Positions 1 through 12,277 of a stretch of DNA of 64,000 nt are shown here, piece by piece. The stretch covers positions 85,817,995 to 85,881,994 of the forward strand of contig OV050031.1 in assembly GCA_920105625.2 (NCBI GenBank). The letters run 5' to 3'. The first letter of the stretch is position 1. Each line of letters starts with the position of its first letter. The notes below the pieces were generated by a model that made no database searches, was not told the origin of the DNA, and saw nothing but the letters and a program-made list of their open reading frames with translations. Source of the DNA: Clusia tigrina. Its lineage: Eukaryota > Arthropoda > Insecta > Diptera > Clusiidae. A program made the position numbers and the translations under genes.

Positions 1-950
1 CGGCGTCTCAGTCAGCGTCTCAGTCGGCGTCTCTGTCGGCGTCGCAGCCTCTGTCAGCGTCTCTGTTGTCGTCTCAGTCGCTGCCGCTGTCGATTAGGGG
101 GTCTGCTGCGTTCTCTAGGCCAATATCTACCCTTATCTGCCTCAGTCGGCGTCTCAGTCGGCGTCACAGCCTCTGTCAGCGTCTCTGAATGCGTCTCAGT
201 CACTGCCGCTGTCGATTGGAGGGTCTGATGCTTTCTCTATGCCTATATCTACTCCTATCTGCCTCAGTCGGAGTCTCAGTCGGCATCGTAGCTTCTGTCA
301 GCGTCTATGTAGGCGTCTCAGTCGCTGCCGCTGTCGATTGGGGGTCTGATGCCTTCTCTATGCCTATATCTTCCCCTACCTGCCTCAGTCGGAGTCTCAG
401 TCGGCATCGCAGCCTCTGTCAGCGTCTATGTATGCGTCTCAGTCGCTGCCGCCGTCGATTGGGGGGTCTGCTGCCTTCTCTATGCCAATATATACCCTTA
501 TCTGCCTCAGTCGGCGTCGCAGCCTCTGTCAGCGTCTCTGTAGGCGTTTCAGTTGTTGCCGCTGTCGATTGGTTGGTCAGCTGCCTTCTCTATGCCTATA
601 TCTACCAAGACCTGCCTCAGTCGGCGTCACAGTCGGCTTCGCGGCCTCTGTCAGCGTCTCTGTAGGCGTGTCAGTAGGCGTCTCAGCCGCTGCCGCTGTC
701 GATTGGGGGTTCTGCAGCGTTCTCTATGCCTATATCTACCCCTATCTGCCTCAGTCGACGTCTCAGTCGAAGTCGCAGCCTCTGTCAGCGTCTTTGTAGG
801 CGCCTCAGTCGCTGCCGCTGTCGATTGGGGGCTCTGCTGCCTTCTCTATGCCTATATCTACCCTTATCTGCCTCAGTCGGCGTCTCAGTCGGCGTCGCTG
901 CCTCTGTCAGCCTCTCTGAATGCGTCTCAGTCGCTGCCGCTGTCGATTGG
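1..950 (+). repeat. Segmental duplicate, copy 1 (2765-bp offset)
   Basis: The first 950 bases match 2766-3715 at a constant offset of 2765 with scattered substitutions and no indel that I could see. The match includes private features such as the GTTGTCGTCTCAG hexamer change, the two units with GGGGGTCTGATGCC, and GGTTGGTCAGCTGCC. The match ends near 950, where this copy reads GATTGGTTGGTC and the other GATTGGGGGGTT. The left end is outside the window. Confidence 0.85.
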
Positions 951-1808
951 TTGGTCTTCCGCCTTCTCTATGCCTATATCTACCCCTATCTGCCTCAGTC
1001 GGCGTCTCAGTCGGCTTCTCAACCTCTGTCAGCGTCTCTGTGGGTGTATCAGTCGCTGCCGCTGTTGATTGGGGGGTCTGCTGCCTTCTCTATGCCTATA
1101 TCTACTCTTATCTGCCTCAGTCGTCGTCTCAGTCGGCGTCGCAGCCTCTGTCAGCGTCTCTGAATGCGTGTCAGTTGCTACAGCTGTCGATTGGAGGGTC
1201 TGCTGCCTTCTCTATGCCTATATTTACCTCTATCTGCCTCAGTCGGTGTCACAGCGTCTATCAGCGTCTCTGTAGGCGTCTCAGTTGTTGCCGCTGTCGA
1301 TTGGGTTCTCTGCTGCCTTCTCTATGCCTATTTCTAACCATCTCTGCCTCAGTCGGCGTCGCTGCGTCTGTCGGCGTCGCAACCTCTGTCGGCGTCGCAG
1401 CCTCTGTCAGCGTCGCAGCCTCTCTCACCGTCTCTGTAGGCGTCTCAGTTGTTACAGCTGTCGATTGGAGGGTCTGCTGCCTTCTCTATGCCTATGTCTA
1501 CCCCTACATACCTCAGTTGGCGTCACAGTCGGCTTCTCAGCCTCTGTCAGCGTCTCTGTAGGCGTCTCAGTTGTTGCCGCTGTAGATTTGGGGGGTCTGC
1601 TGCCTTATCTATGCCAATATTTACCCTTATCTGCCTCAGTCGTCGTCTCAGTCGGCGTCGCAGCCTCTGTCCGCGTCTCTGTAGGCGTCTCAGCAGCTGC
1701 CGCTGTCGATTGGGGAGTCTGCCACCTTCTCTATGCCTATATCTACCCCTATCTGCCTCAGTCGGCATCTAAGTCGGCGTCGCAGCCTCTTTCAGCGTCT
1801 CTGTAGGC

Positions 1809-1930
1809 GTCTCAGCCGCTGCCGCTGTCGATTGGGGGGTCTGCCACCTTCTCTATGCCTATATCTACCCCTATCTGCCTCAGTCGGCGTCTCAGTCGGC
1901 GTCGCAGCCTCTTTCAGCATCTCTGTAGGC
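1809..1930 (+). repeat. Representative 122-bp satellite unit
   Basis: This single unit is given as a reference for the family. It runs from one GTCTCAG to the next and is exactly 122 bp. Its parts are a hexamer-like lead (GTCTCA, then GCCGCT-type hexamers to GTCGAT), a G run followed by GTCTGCCACC, a pyrimidine-rich segment around TTCTCTATGCC, the TATATCTACCCC core, then CTCAGTCGGC and hexamers ending in GTAGGC. The TAG in CTGTAGGC is the only regular stop on this strand. The unit length is 2 modulo 3, so the reading frame shifts with every unit. Confidence 0.95.
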
Positions 1931-2714
1931 GTCTCAGTCCCTGCCGCTGTCGATTGGGGGGTCCGCTGCCTTCGCTATTCCAATATCTAGCCCTCTCTGC
2001 CTTAGTCGGCGTCTCAGTCGGCGTCGCAGCCTCTGTCAGCGTCTCTGTAGGCGTCTCAGTCGCTGCCGCTGTTGATTAGGGGGTCTGCTGCCTTCTCTTT
2101 GCCTATATTTACCTCTATCAGCCTCAGTCGGCATCTCAGTCGGCGTCGCAGCCTCTATCAGCGTCTCTGTAGGCGTCTCAGTTGTTGCCGCTGTCGATTT
2201 GGGGGGTCTGCTGACTTCTCTATGCCTATGTCTACCCCTGTCTGCCTCAGTCGGCGTCTCAGTCGGCGTCACAGCGTCTGTCACCGTCGCACCCTCTGTC
2301 AGCGTCGCACAATCTGTCAGCGTCTCTGTAGGCGTCTCAGTCGCTGCCGCTGTCGATTGGGGGGGGTCTGCTGCTCTCTCTATGCCAATATCTACCCCTA
2401 TTTGCCTCAGTCGGCGTCGCAGTCTCTGTCAGCGTCTTTGTAGGCGTCTCAGTCGCTGCCGCTGTGGGTTGGGGTGGTCTGCTACCGTCTCTATGCCTAT
2501 CATTTCCCCTATCTGCCTCAGTCGGCGCCACAGTCGGCATCGCAGCCTCTCTCAGTGTCTATGTCGGCGCCTCAGTCGCTGCCGCTGTCGCTTGGGGGGG
2601 GGTCTGCTGCCGTCTCTATGCCAATATCTACCCCTATCTGCCTCAGTCAGCGTCTCAGTCAGCGTCGCACCCACTGTCAGCGTCTCTATGCCAATGTCTA
2701 ACCATCTCTGCCTC

Positions 2715-2798
2715 AGTCGGCGTCTCAGTCGGCGTCTCAGTCGGCGTCTCAGTCGGCGTCTCAGTCGGCGTCTCAGTCGGCGTCTCAGTCGGCGTCTC
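2715..2798 (+). repeat. 12-bp minisatellite tract, seven copies
   Basis: There are seven perfect consecutive copies of AGTCGGCGTCTC (84 bp) inside one satellite unit that usually carries one or two. This makes the local unit unusually long. It is the clearest expansion of the internal 12-mer in the left arm. Confidence 0.95.
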
Positions 2799-3715
2799 TG
2801 TCGGCGTCGCAGCCTCTGTCAGCGTCTCTGTTGTCGTCTCAGTCGCTGCCGCTGTCGATTGGGGGGTCTGCTGCGTTCTCTATGCCAATATCTACCCTTA
2901 TCTGCCTCAGTCGGCGTCTCAGTCGGCGTCACAGCCTCTGTCAGCGTCTCTGAATGCGTCTCAGTCACTGCCGCTGTCGATTGGAGGGTCTGATGCCTTC
3001 TCTATGCCTATATCTACTCCTATTTGCCTCATTCGGAGTCTCAGTCGGCATCGCAGCTTCTGTCAGCGTCTATGTAGGCGTCTCAGTCGCTGCCGCTGTC
3101 GATTGGGGGTCTGATGCCTTCTCTATGCCTATATCTTCCCCTACCTGCGTCAGTCGGAGTCTCAGTCGGCATCGCAGCCTCTGTCAGCGTCTATGTAGGC
3201 GTCTCAGTCGCTGCCGCCGTCGATTGGGGGGTCTGCTGCCTTCTCTATGCCAATATATACCCTTATCTGCCTCAGTCGGCGTCGCAGCCTCTGTCAGCGT
3301 CTCTGTAGGCGTTTCAGTTGTTGCCGCTGTCGATTGGTTGGTCAGCTGCCTTCTCTATGCCTATATCTACCACCACCTGCCTCAGTCGGCGTCACAGTCG
3401 GCTTCGTGGCCTCTGTCAGCGTCTCTGTAGGCGTGTCTGTAGGCGTCTCAGCCGCTGCCGCTGTCGATTTAGGGTTCTGCAGCGTTCTCTATGCCTATAT
3501 CTACCCCTATCTGCCTCAGTCGGCGTCTCAGTCGAAGTCGCAGCCTCTGTCGGCGTCTTTGTAGGCGCCTCAGTCGCTGCCGCTGTCGATTGGGGGCTCT
3601 GCTGCCTTCTCTATGCCTGTATCTACCCTTATCTGCCTCAGTCGGCGTCTCAGTCGGCGTCGCTGCCTCTGTCAGCCTCTCTGAATGTGTCTCAGTCGCT
3701 GCCGCTGTCGATTGG
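2766..3715 (+). repeat. Segmental duplicate, copy 2 (2765-bp offset)
   Basis: This is the partner of 1-950. A third, partial relative starts near 13929, where the same GTTGTCGTCTCAG unit and the following GAATGCG unit occur, but with a six-base CTCAGT duplication near 14104. The unit order is shared by all three, so the block was copied as a multi-unit segment and not unit by unit. Confidence 0.85.
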
Positions 3716-3901
3716 GGGGTTTGCTGCCTTCTCTATGTCAATATCTACCCTATCTGCCTCAGTCGGCGTCTCAGCCTCTGTCAGAGTTTCTGTAGGCGTC
3801 TCAGTTGTTGCCGCTGTCGATTGGGTTGTCTGCTGCCTTCTCTATGCCTATGTCTAACCATCTCTGCCTCAGTCGGTGTCTCAGTCGGCGTTGCAGCCTC
3901 T

Positions 3902-5439
3902 GTTAGCGTCGCAGACTCTTTCAGCGTCGCAGCCTCTGTCAGCGTCTCTGAAGGCGTCTCAGTCGCTGCCGCTGTCGACTGGGGGTCTGCTGCCTTCTCT
4001 ATGCCTATATCTACCCCTACCTGCCTCAGTCGGCGTCAGAGTCGGCTTGTCTGCCTCTGTCAGCGTCTCTGTAGGTGTCTCAGTCGCTGCCACTGTCGAG
4101 TGGGGGGTCTGCTGCCTTCTCTATGCCTCTGTCAGCGTCGCAGCCTCTGTCAGCGTCTCTGTAGGCGTCTCAGTCGCTGCCGCTGTCGACTGGGGGTCTG
4201 CTACCTTCTCTATGCCTATATCTATCCCTACCTGCCTCAGTCGGCGTCACAGTCGGCTTCGCAGCCTCTGTCAGCGTCTCTGTAGGTGTCTCAGTCGCTG
4301 CCACTGTCGAGTGGGGGGTCTGCTGCCTTCTCTATGCCTCTCTCAGCGTCGCAGCCTCTGTCAGCTTCTCTGTAGGTGTCTCAGTCGCTGCCGCCGTCGA
4401 TTGGGGGGTCTGCTGCCTTCTCTATGCCAATATCTACCCCTATCTGCCTCAGTTAGCGTCTCAGTCAGGATCGCACCCTCTGTCAGCGTGTCTGTAGGCG
4501 TCTCAGTCGCTGCCGCCGTCGATTGGGGGGGTCGGCTGCCTTCTCTATGCCAATATATACTCTTATCTGCCTCAGTCGGCGTCGCAGCCTCTGTCAGCGT
4601 CTCTGTAGGCGTCTCAGTTGCTGCCGCTGTCGATTGGGGGGTCTGCTGCCTTCTCTATGCCAATATCTACCCCTATCTGCCTCAGTTAGCGTCTCAGTCA
4701 GGGTCGCACCCTCTGTCAGCGTGTCTGTAGGCGTCTCAGTCGCTGCCGCCGTCGATTGGGGGGGTCTGCTGCCTTCTCTATGCCAATATCTACCCTTATC
4801 TGCCTCAGTCGGCGTCGCAGCCTCTGTCAGCGTCTCTGTAGGCGTCTCAGTTGCTGCCGCTGTTGATTGGGGGGTCTGCTGTCTTCTCTATGCCTATATC
4901 TACCCCTATATGGCTCAGTCGGCGTCTCAGTCGGCGTCTCAGAAGCCGTCGCAGCCTCTGTCAGCATCTCTTTTGGCGTCTCAGTCGCTGCCGCTGTCGA
5001 TTGGGGGGTCTGCTGCCTTCTCTACGCCAATATCTACCCCTATCTGCCTCAGTCGGCGTCTGAGTCGGCGTCGCAGTCTCTTGTCAGCGTCTCTGTAGGC
5101 ATCTCAGTCGTTGCCGCTGCCGATTGGGGGTCTGCTGCCTTCTTTATGCCTATATTTATCCCTATCTGCCTCAGTTAGCGTCTCAGTCAGGGTCGCACCC
5201 TCTGTCAGCGTCTCTGTAGGCGTCTCAGTCGCTGCCGACGTCGATTGGGGGGGTCTGCTGCTTCTCTATGCCAATATCTACCCCTATCTGCCTCAGTCGG
5301 CGTCTGAGTCGGCGTCGCAGTCTCTTGTCAGCGTCTCTGTAGGCATCTCAGTCGTTGCCGCTGCCGATTGGGGGTCTGCTGCCTTCTTTATGCCTATATT
5401 TATCCCTATCTGCCTCAGTCGGAGTCTTAGTCGGCATCG
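3902..5439 (+). repeat. Higher-order cassette, copy 1
   Basis: The cassette is bounded by two private tags: tag 1 GTTAGCGTCGCAGACTCTT at 3902 and tag 2 GGAGTCTTAGTCGGCATCG at 5421. The tag-to-tag distance is 1519 bp, the longest of all copies. Between 5050 and 5330 this copy has an extra pair of units around GTCTGAGTCGGCGTCGCAG. Unlike the other copies it reads GTCGACTGGGG, not GTCGACAGGGG, shortly after tag 1. Confidence 0.85.
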
Positions 5440-6699
5440 CAGCCTCTGTCAGCGTCTCTGTAGGTGTTTCAGTCTCTGCCGCTGTCGATTGGGGGGTCTG
5501 GTGCCAACTGTATTCCTATATCTACCCCTATCTGCCTCAGTCGGCATCTCAGTCGGCGTCGCAGCCTCTATCAGCGTCTTTGTAGGCGTCTCAGTCGCTG
5601 CCGCTGTCGATTGGGGGCTCTGCTGCCTTCTCTATGCCTATATCTACCCTATCTGCCTCAGTCGGCGTCTCAGCCTCTGTCAGAGTCTCTGTAGGCGTCT
5701 CAGTTGTTGCCGCTGTCGATTGGTGGATATGCTGCCTTCTCTATGCGTATATCTGCCCCTACCTGCCTCAGTCGGCATCTCAGTCGGCGTCGCAGCCTCT
5801 ACCAGCATCTCTGTAGGCGTCTCAGTTGTTGCCGCTGTCGATTGGAGGGTCTGCTGCGTCTCTATGCCAATATCTACCCCTACCTGCCTCAGTCGGCGTC
5901 ATAGTAGGCTTCTCAGCCTCTGTCAGCGTCTCTGTGGGTGTATCAGTCACTGCCGCTATCGATTGGGGGGTCTGCTGCCTTCTCTATGCTTATATCTACC
6001 CTTATCTGCATCAGTCGTCGTCTCAGTCGGCGTCGCAGCCCCTGTCAGCGTCTCTGAAAGCGTCTCAGTCGCGGCCGCTGTTTATTGGGGTGTCTGCTGC
6101 CTTCTCTATGCCTATATCTACCCCTATCTGCCTCAGTCGGCGTCTCTGTCGGCGTCGCAGCCTCTGTCAGCGTCTCTGTAGGCGTCTCAGTCGCTCCCGC
6201 TGTCGATTGGGGGGTCTGCTGCCTTCTCTATGGCAATATCTGCCCCTCTCTGCCTCAGTCGGGGTCTCAGTCGGCGTCGCAGCCTCTGTCAGCGTCTCTG
6301 TAGGCGTCTCTGTCGCTGCCGATGTCGATTGGGGGGGTATTATGCCTTCTCTATGCCAATATCTACCCTTGTCTGCCTTATTCGGCGTCTCAGTCGGCGT
6401 CGCAGCCTCTGTCAGTGTCTCTGTAGGCGTCTCAGTCGCTGCCGCTGTCGATTGGGGGGTCCGCTGCTTTCTCTTTGCCTATATTTACCTCTATCTGCCT
6501 CAGTCGGCGTCGCAGCCTCTATCAGCGTCTCTGTAGGCGTCTCAGTTGTTGCCGCTGTCGATTGGGTTGTCTGCTGCCTTCTCTATGCCCATGTCAAAAC
6601 ATCTCTGCCTCAGTCGGCGTCTCAGTCGGCGTCGCAGCCTCTTGTCAGCGTCTCTGTAGGGATCTCAGTCGTTGCTGCTGTAGATTGGGGGGGCTGCTG

Positions 6700-9012
6700 C
6701 CTTCTCTATGCCTATATCTACCCCTACCTGCCTCAGTTGGCGTCACAGTCGGCTTCTCAGCCTCTGTCAGCGTCACTGTAGGCGTCTCAGCCGCTGCCTC
6801 TGTCGATTGGGGGGTCTGCCACCTTCTCTATGCCTATATCTACCCATATATGCCTCAGTCGGCATCTCAGTCGGCGTCGCAGCCTCTGTCAGCGTCTCTG
6901 TAGGCGTCTCATTTGCTGCCGCTGTCGATTGGGGGGTCTGCTGCCTTCTCTATGCCTATGTCTACCCCTCTCAGCCTCAGCCAGCGTCTCAGTCGGCGTC
7001 ACAGCCTCTGTCAGCGTCTCTGTAGGCGTCTCAATCGCTGCCGCCGTCGATTGGGGTCTGCTGCAGTCTATGCAAATATCTACCCCTATCTGCCTCAGTC
7101 GGCGTCGCAGCCTCTGTCAGCGTCTCTGTAGGCGTCTCAGTCCCTCTCGCTGTCGATTGGGGGACTTCTGCCTTATGTATGCCTATATCTACCCCTATCT
7201 GTTTCAGTCGGCGTCTCAGTCGGCGTCGCAGTCTCTGTCAGCGTCTCTGTAGGCGTCTCAGTCCCTGCCGCTGTCGATTGGGGGGACTTCTGCCTTCTGT
7301 ATGCCTATATCTACCCCTATCTGCCTCATTCGGCATCTCAGTCGGCGTTGCAGCCTCTCTCAGCGTCTCTATAGGCGACTCAGTTGCTGCCGCTGTTGAT
7401 TGGGGGGTCTGCTGCCTTATGTATGCCTATATCTACCCCTATCTGCCTCAGTCGGCATCTCAGTCGGCGTCGCAGCCTCTATCAGCGTCTCTGTAGGCGT
7501 CTCAGTTGTTGCCGCTGTCGATTGGTCGATCTGCTGCTTTCTCTATGAGTATATCTACCCCTACCTGCCTCAGTCGGCGTCACAGTCGGCTAAGCAGCCT
7601 CTTGCCAGCGTCTCTGTAGGGATGTCAGTCGTTGCCGCTGTCGATTGGGGGGTCTGCTGCCTTCTCTATGTCAATATCTACCCTATCTGCCTCAGTCGGC
7701 GTCTCAGCCTCTGTCAGAGTCTCTCTAGGCGTCTCAGTCGCTGCCGCTGTCGATTGGGGGTCTGCTGCCTTCTGTATGCCTATATCTACCCCTATCTGCC
7801 TCAGTCGGCATCTCAGTCGGCGTCGCAGCCTCTACCAGCATCTCTGTAGGCGTCTCAGTTGTTGCCGCTGTCGATTGGAGGGTCTGCTGCGTCTCTATGC
7901 CTATATCTACCCCTATCTGCCTCAGTCGGCGTCAGAGTCGGCTTGTCTGCCTCTGTCAGCGTCTCTGTAGGTGTCTCAGTCGCTGCCACTGTCGATTGGG
8001 GGGTCTGCTGCCTTCTCTATGCCAATATATACCCTTATCTGCCTCAGTCGGCGTCGCAGCCTCTGTCAGCGTCTCTGTAGGCGTTTCAGTTGTTGCCGCT
8101 GTCGATTGGTTGGTCAGCTGCCTTCTCTATGCCTATATCTACCACCACCTGCCTCAGTCGGCGTCACAGTCGGCTTCGTGGCCTCTGTCAGCGTCTCTGT
8201 AGGCGTGTCTGTAGGCGTCTCAGCCGCTGCCGCTGTCGATTGGGGGTTCTGCAGCGTTCTCTATGCCTATATCTACCCCTATCTGCCTCAGTCGGCGTCT
8301 CAGACGAAGTCGCAGCCTCTGTCGGCGTCTTTGTAGGCGCCTCAGTCGCTGCCGCTGTCGATTGGGGGCTCTGCTGCCTTCTCTATGCCTGTATCTACCC
8401 TTATCTGCCTCAGTCGGCGTCTCAGTCGGCGTCGCTGCCTCTGTCAGCCTCTCTGAATGTGTCTCAGTCGCTGCCGCTGTCGATTGGGGGGTTTGCTGCC
8501 TTCTCTATGTCAATATCTACCCTATCTGCCTCAGTCGGCGTCTCAGCCTCTGTCAGAGTTTCTGTAGGCGTCTCAGTTGTTGCCGCTGTCGATTGGGTTG
8601 TCTGCTGCCTTCTCTATGCCTATGTCTAACCATCTCTGCCTCAGTCGGTGTCTCAGTCGGCGTTGCAGCCTCTGTTAGCGTCGCAGACTCTTTCAGCGTC
8701 GCAGCCTCTGTCAGCGTCTCTGAAGGCGTCTCAGTCGCTGCCGCTGTCGACAGGGGGTCTGCTGCCTTCTCTATGCCTATATCTACCCCTACCTGCCTCA
8801 GTCGGCGTCAGAGTCGGCTTGTCTGCCTCTGTCAGCGTCTCTGTAGGTGTCTCAGTCGCTGCCACTGTCGAGTGGGGGGTCTGCTGCCTTCTCTATGCCT
8901 CTGTCAGCGTCGCAGCCTCTGTCAGCGTCTCTGTAGGCGTCTCAGTCGCTGCCGCTGTCGACTGGGGGTCTGCTACCTTCTCTATGCCTATATCTACCCC
9001 TACCTGCCTCAG
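6700..9012 (+). repeat. Distant segmental duplicate (33-kb offset), copy 1
   Basis: This segment matches about 39710-42023 at an offset of 33010, changing to 33011 after a single-base indel. Shared private features include a unit with GTTTCAGTCGG near 7200, ATTGGTCGATCTGC near 7520 and GGCTAAGCAGCC near 7590. The match ends where a 212-bp deletion begins in this copy. Confidence 0.8.
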
Positions 9013-9877
9013 TTAGCGTCTCAGTCAGGATCGCACCCTCTGTCAGCGTGTCTGTAGGCGTCTCAGTCGCTGCCGCCGTCGATTGGGGGGGTCGGCTGCC
9101 TTCTCTATGTCAATATATACTCTTATCTGCCTCAGTCGGCGTCGCAGCCTCTGTCAGCGTCTCTGTAGGCGTCTCAGTTGCTGCCGCTGTCGATTGGGGG
9201 GTCTGCTGCCTTCTCTATGCCAATATCTACCCCTATCTGCCTCAGTTAGCGTCTCAGTCAGGGTCGCACCCTCTGTCAGCGTGTCTGTAGGCGTCTCAGT
9301 CGCTGCCGCCGTCGATTGGGGGGTCTGCTGCCTTCTCTATGCCAATATCTACCCTTATCTGCCTCAGTCGGCGTCGCAGCCTCTGTCAGCGTCTCTGTAG
9401 GCGTCTCAGTTGCTGCCGCTGTTGATTGGGGGGTCTGCTGTCTTCTCTATGCCTATATCTACCCCTATATGGCTCAGTCGGCGTCTCAGTCGGCGTCTCA
9501 GAAGCCGTCGCAGCCTCTGTCAGCATCTCTTTTGGCGTCTCAGTCGCTGCCGCTGTCGATTGGGGGGTCTGCTGCCTTCTCTACGCCAATATCTACCCCT
9601 ATCTGCCTCAGTCTGCGTCTCAGTCAGGGTCGCACCCTCTGTCAGCGTCTCTGTAGGCGTCTCAGTCGCTGCCGACGTCGATTGGGGGGGTCTGCTGCCT
9701 TCTCTATGCCAATATCTACCCCTATCTGCCTCAGTCGGCGTCTGAGTCGGCGTCGCAGTCTCTTGTCAGCGTCTCTGTAGGCATCTCAGTCGTTGCCGCT
9801 GCCGATTGGGGGTCTGCTGCCTTCTTTATGCCTATATTTATCCCTATCTGCCTCAGTCGGAGTCTTAGTCGGCATCG
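8674..9877 (+). repeat. Higher-order cassette, copy 2
   Basis: Tag 1 is at 8674 and tag 2 at 9859, a distance of 1185 bp, the shortest copy. The offset to copy 1 is 4772 before about 9013 and 4560 after it, so about 212 bp is missing here relative to copy 1. The flanking sequence from about 8002 onward also matches copy 1. Confidence 0.85.
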
Positions 9878-10740
9878 CAGCCTCTGTCAGCGTCTCTGTA
9901 GGTGTATCAGTCTCTGCCGCTGTCGATTGGGGGGTCTGGTGCCAACTGTATTCCTATATCTACCCCTATCTGCCTCAGTCGGCATCTCAGTCGGCGTCGC
10001 AGCCTCTATCAGCGTCTTTGTAGGCGTCTCAGTCGCTGCCGCTGTCGATTGGGGGCTCTGCTGCCTTCTCTATGCCTATATCTACCCTATCTGCCTCAGT
10101 CGGCGTCTCAGCCTCTGTCAGAGTCTCTGTAGGCGTCTCAGTTGTTGCCGCTGTCGATTGGTGGATATGCTGCCTTCTCTATGCGTATATCTGCCCCTAC
10201 CTGCCTCAGTCGGCATCTCAGTCGGCGTCGCAGCCTCTACCAGCATCTCTGTAGGCGTCTCAGTTGTTGCCGCTGTCGATTGGAGGGTCTGCTGCGTCTC
10301 TATGCCAATATCTACCCCTACCTGCCTCAGTCGGCGTCACAGTAGGCTTCTCAGCCTCTGTCAGCGTCTCTGTGGGTGTATCAGTCACTGCCGCTATCGA
10401 TTGGGGGGTCTGCTGCCTTCTCTATGCTTATATCTACCCTTATCTGCATCAGTCGTCGTCTCAGTCGGCGTCGCAGCCCCTGTCAGCGTCTCTGAAAGCG
10501 TCTCAGTCGCGGCCGCTGTTTATTGGGGTGTCTGCTGCCTTCTCTATGCCTATATCTACCCCTATCTGCCTCAGTCGGCGTCTCTGTCGGCGGCGCAGCC
10601 TCTGTCAGCGTCTCTGTAGGCGTCTCAGTCGCTCCCGCTGTCGATTGGGGGGTCTGCTGCCTTCTCTATGGCAATATCTGCCCCTCTCTGCCTCAGTCGG
10701 GGTCTCAGTCGGCGTCGCAGCCTCTGTCAGCGTCTCTGTA

Positions 10741-10960
10741 GGCGTCTCAGTCGCTGCCGCTGTCGATTGGGGGGTCCGCTGCTTTCTCTTTGCCTATATT
10801 TACCTCTATCTGCCTCAGTCGGCGTCGCAGCCTCTGTCAGTGTCTCTGTAGGCGTCTCAGTCGCTGCCGCTGTCGATTGGGGGGTCCGCTGCTTTCTCTT
10901 TGCCTATATTTACCTCTATCTGCCTCAGTCGGCGTCGCAGCCTCTATCAGCGTCTCTGTA
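10741..10960 (+). repeat. Adjacent single-unit duplication (2 x 110 bp)
   Basis: Two consecutive 110-bp units, 10741-10850 and 10851-10960, are nearly identical. They share the rare GGTCCGCTGCTTTCTCTTTGCC and TATTTACCTC variants. I see two differences, both near the 3' end. Paralogous regions (for example near 17240-17340) have this unit once, so this is probably a recent one-unit duplication. Confidence 0.85.
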
Positions 10961-12229
10961 GGCGTCTCAGTTGTTGCCGCTGTCGATTGGGTTGTCTGCT
11001 GCCTTCTCTATGCCCATGTCAAAACATCTCTGCCTCAGTCGGCGTCTCAGTCGGCGTCGCAGCCTCTTGTCAGCGTCTCTGTAGGGATCTCAGTCGTTGC
11101 TGCTGTAGATTGGGGGGGCTGCTGCCTTCTCTATGCCTATATCTACCCCTACCTGCCTCAGTCGCCGCCACAGTCGGCTTCGCAGCCTCTTGTCAGCGTC
11201 TCTGTAGGGATCTCAGTCGTTGCTGTTGTCGATTGGGGGGGCTGATGCCTTCTCTATGCCTATATCTACCCCTACCTGCCTCAGTTGGCGTCACAGTCGG
11301 CTTCTCAGCCTCTGTCAGCGTCACTGTAGGCGTCTCAGCCGCTGCCTCTGTCGATTGGGGGGTCTGCCACCTTCTCTATGCCTATATCTACCCATATATG
11401 CCTCAGTCGGCATCTCAGTCGGCGTCGCAGCCTCTGTCAGCGTGTCTGTATGCGTCTCATTTGCTGCCGCTGTCGATTGGGGGGTCTGCTGCCTTCTCTA
11501 TGCCTAAGTCTACCCCTCTCAGCCTCAGCCAGCGTCTCAGTCGGCGTCACAGCCTCTGTCAGCGTCTCTGTAGGCGTCTCAATCGCTGCCGCCGTCGATT
11601 GGGGTCTGCTGCAGTCTATGCAAATATCTACCCCTATCTGCCTCAGTCGGCGTCGCAGCCTCTGTCAGCGTCTCTATAGGCGACTCAGTTGCTGCCGCTG
11701 TTGATTGGGGGGTCTGCTGCCTTATGTATGCCTATATCTACCCCTATCTGCCTCAGTCGGCATCTCAGTCGGCGTCGCAGCCTCTATCAGCGTCTCTGTA
11801 GGCGTCTCAGTTGTTGCCGCTGTCGATTGGTCGATCTGCTGCTTTCTCTATGCGTATATCTACCCCTACCTGCCTCAGTCGGCGTCACAGTCGGCTAAGC
11901 AGCCTCTTGCCAGCGTCTCTGTAGGGATGTCAGTCGTTGCCGCTGTCGATTGGGGGGTCTGCTGCCTTCTCTATGTCAATATCTACCCTATCTGCCTCAG
12001 TCGGCGTCTCAGCCTCTGTCAGAGTCTCTCTAGGCGTCTCAGTCGCTGCCGCTGTCGATTGGGGGGTCTGCTGCCTTCTGTATGCCTATATCTACCCCTA
12101 TCTGCCTCAGTCGGCATCTCAGTCGGCGTCGCAGCCTCTACCAGCATCTCTGTAGGCGTCTCAGTTGTTGCCGCTGTCGATTGGAGGGTCTGCTGCGTCT
12201 CTATGCCTATATCTACCCCTACCTGCCTC

Positions 12230-12277
12230 AGTCGGCGTCATAGTCGGCGTCACAGTCGGCGTCACAGTCGGCGTCAC
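12230..12277 (+). repeat. 12-bp tract of a variant 12-mer
   Basis: Here the variant AGTCGGCGTCAC, not the usual form ending CTC, is repeated. There is one copy ending CAT followed by three ending CAC. The variant base is shared by neighbouring copies, which suggests the expansion arose locally from one mutated 12-mer. Confidence 0.9.
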
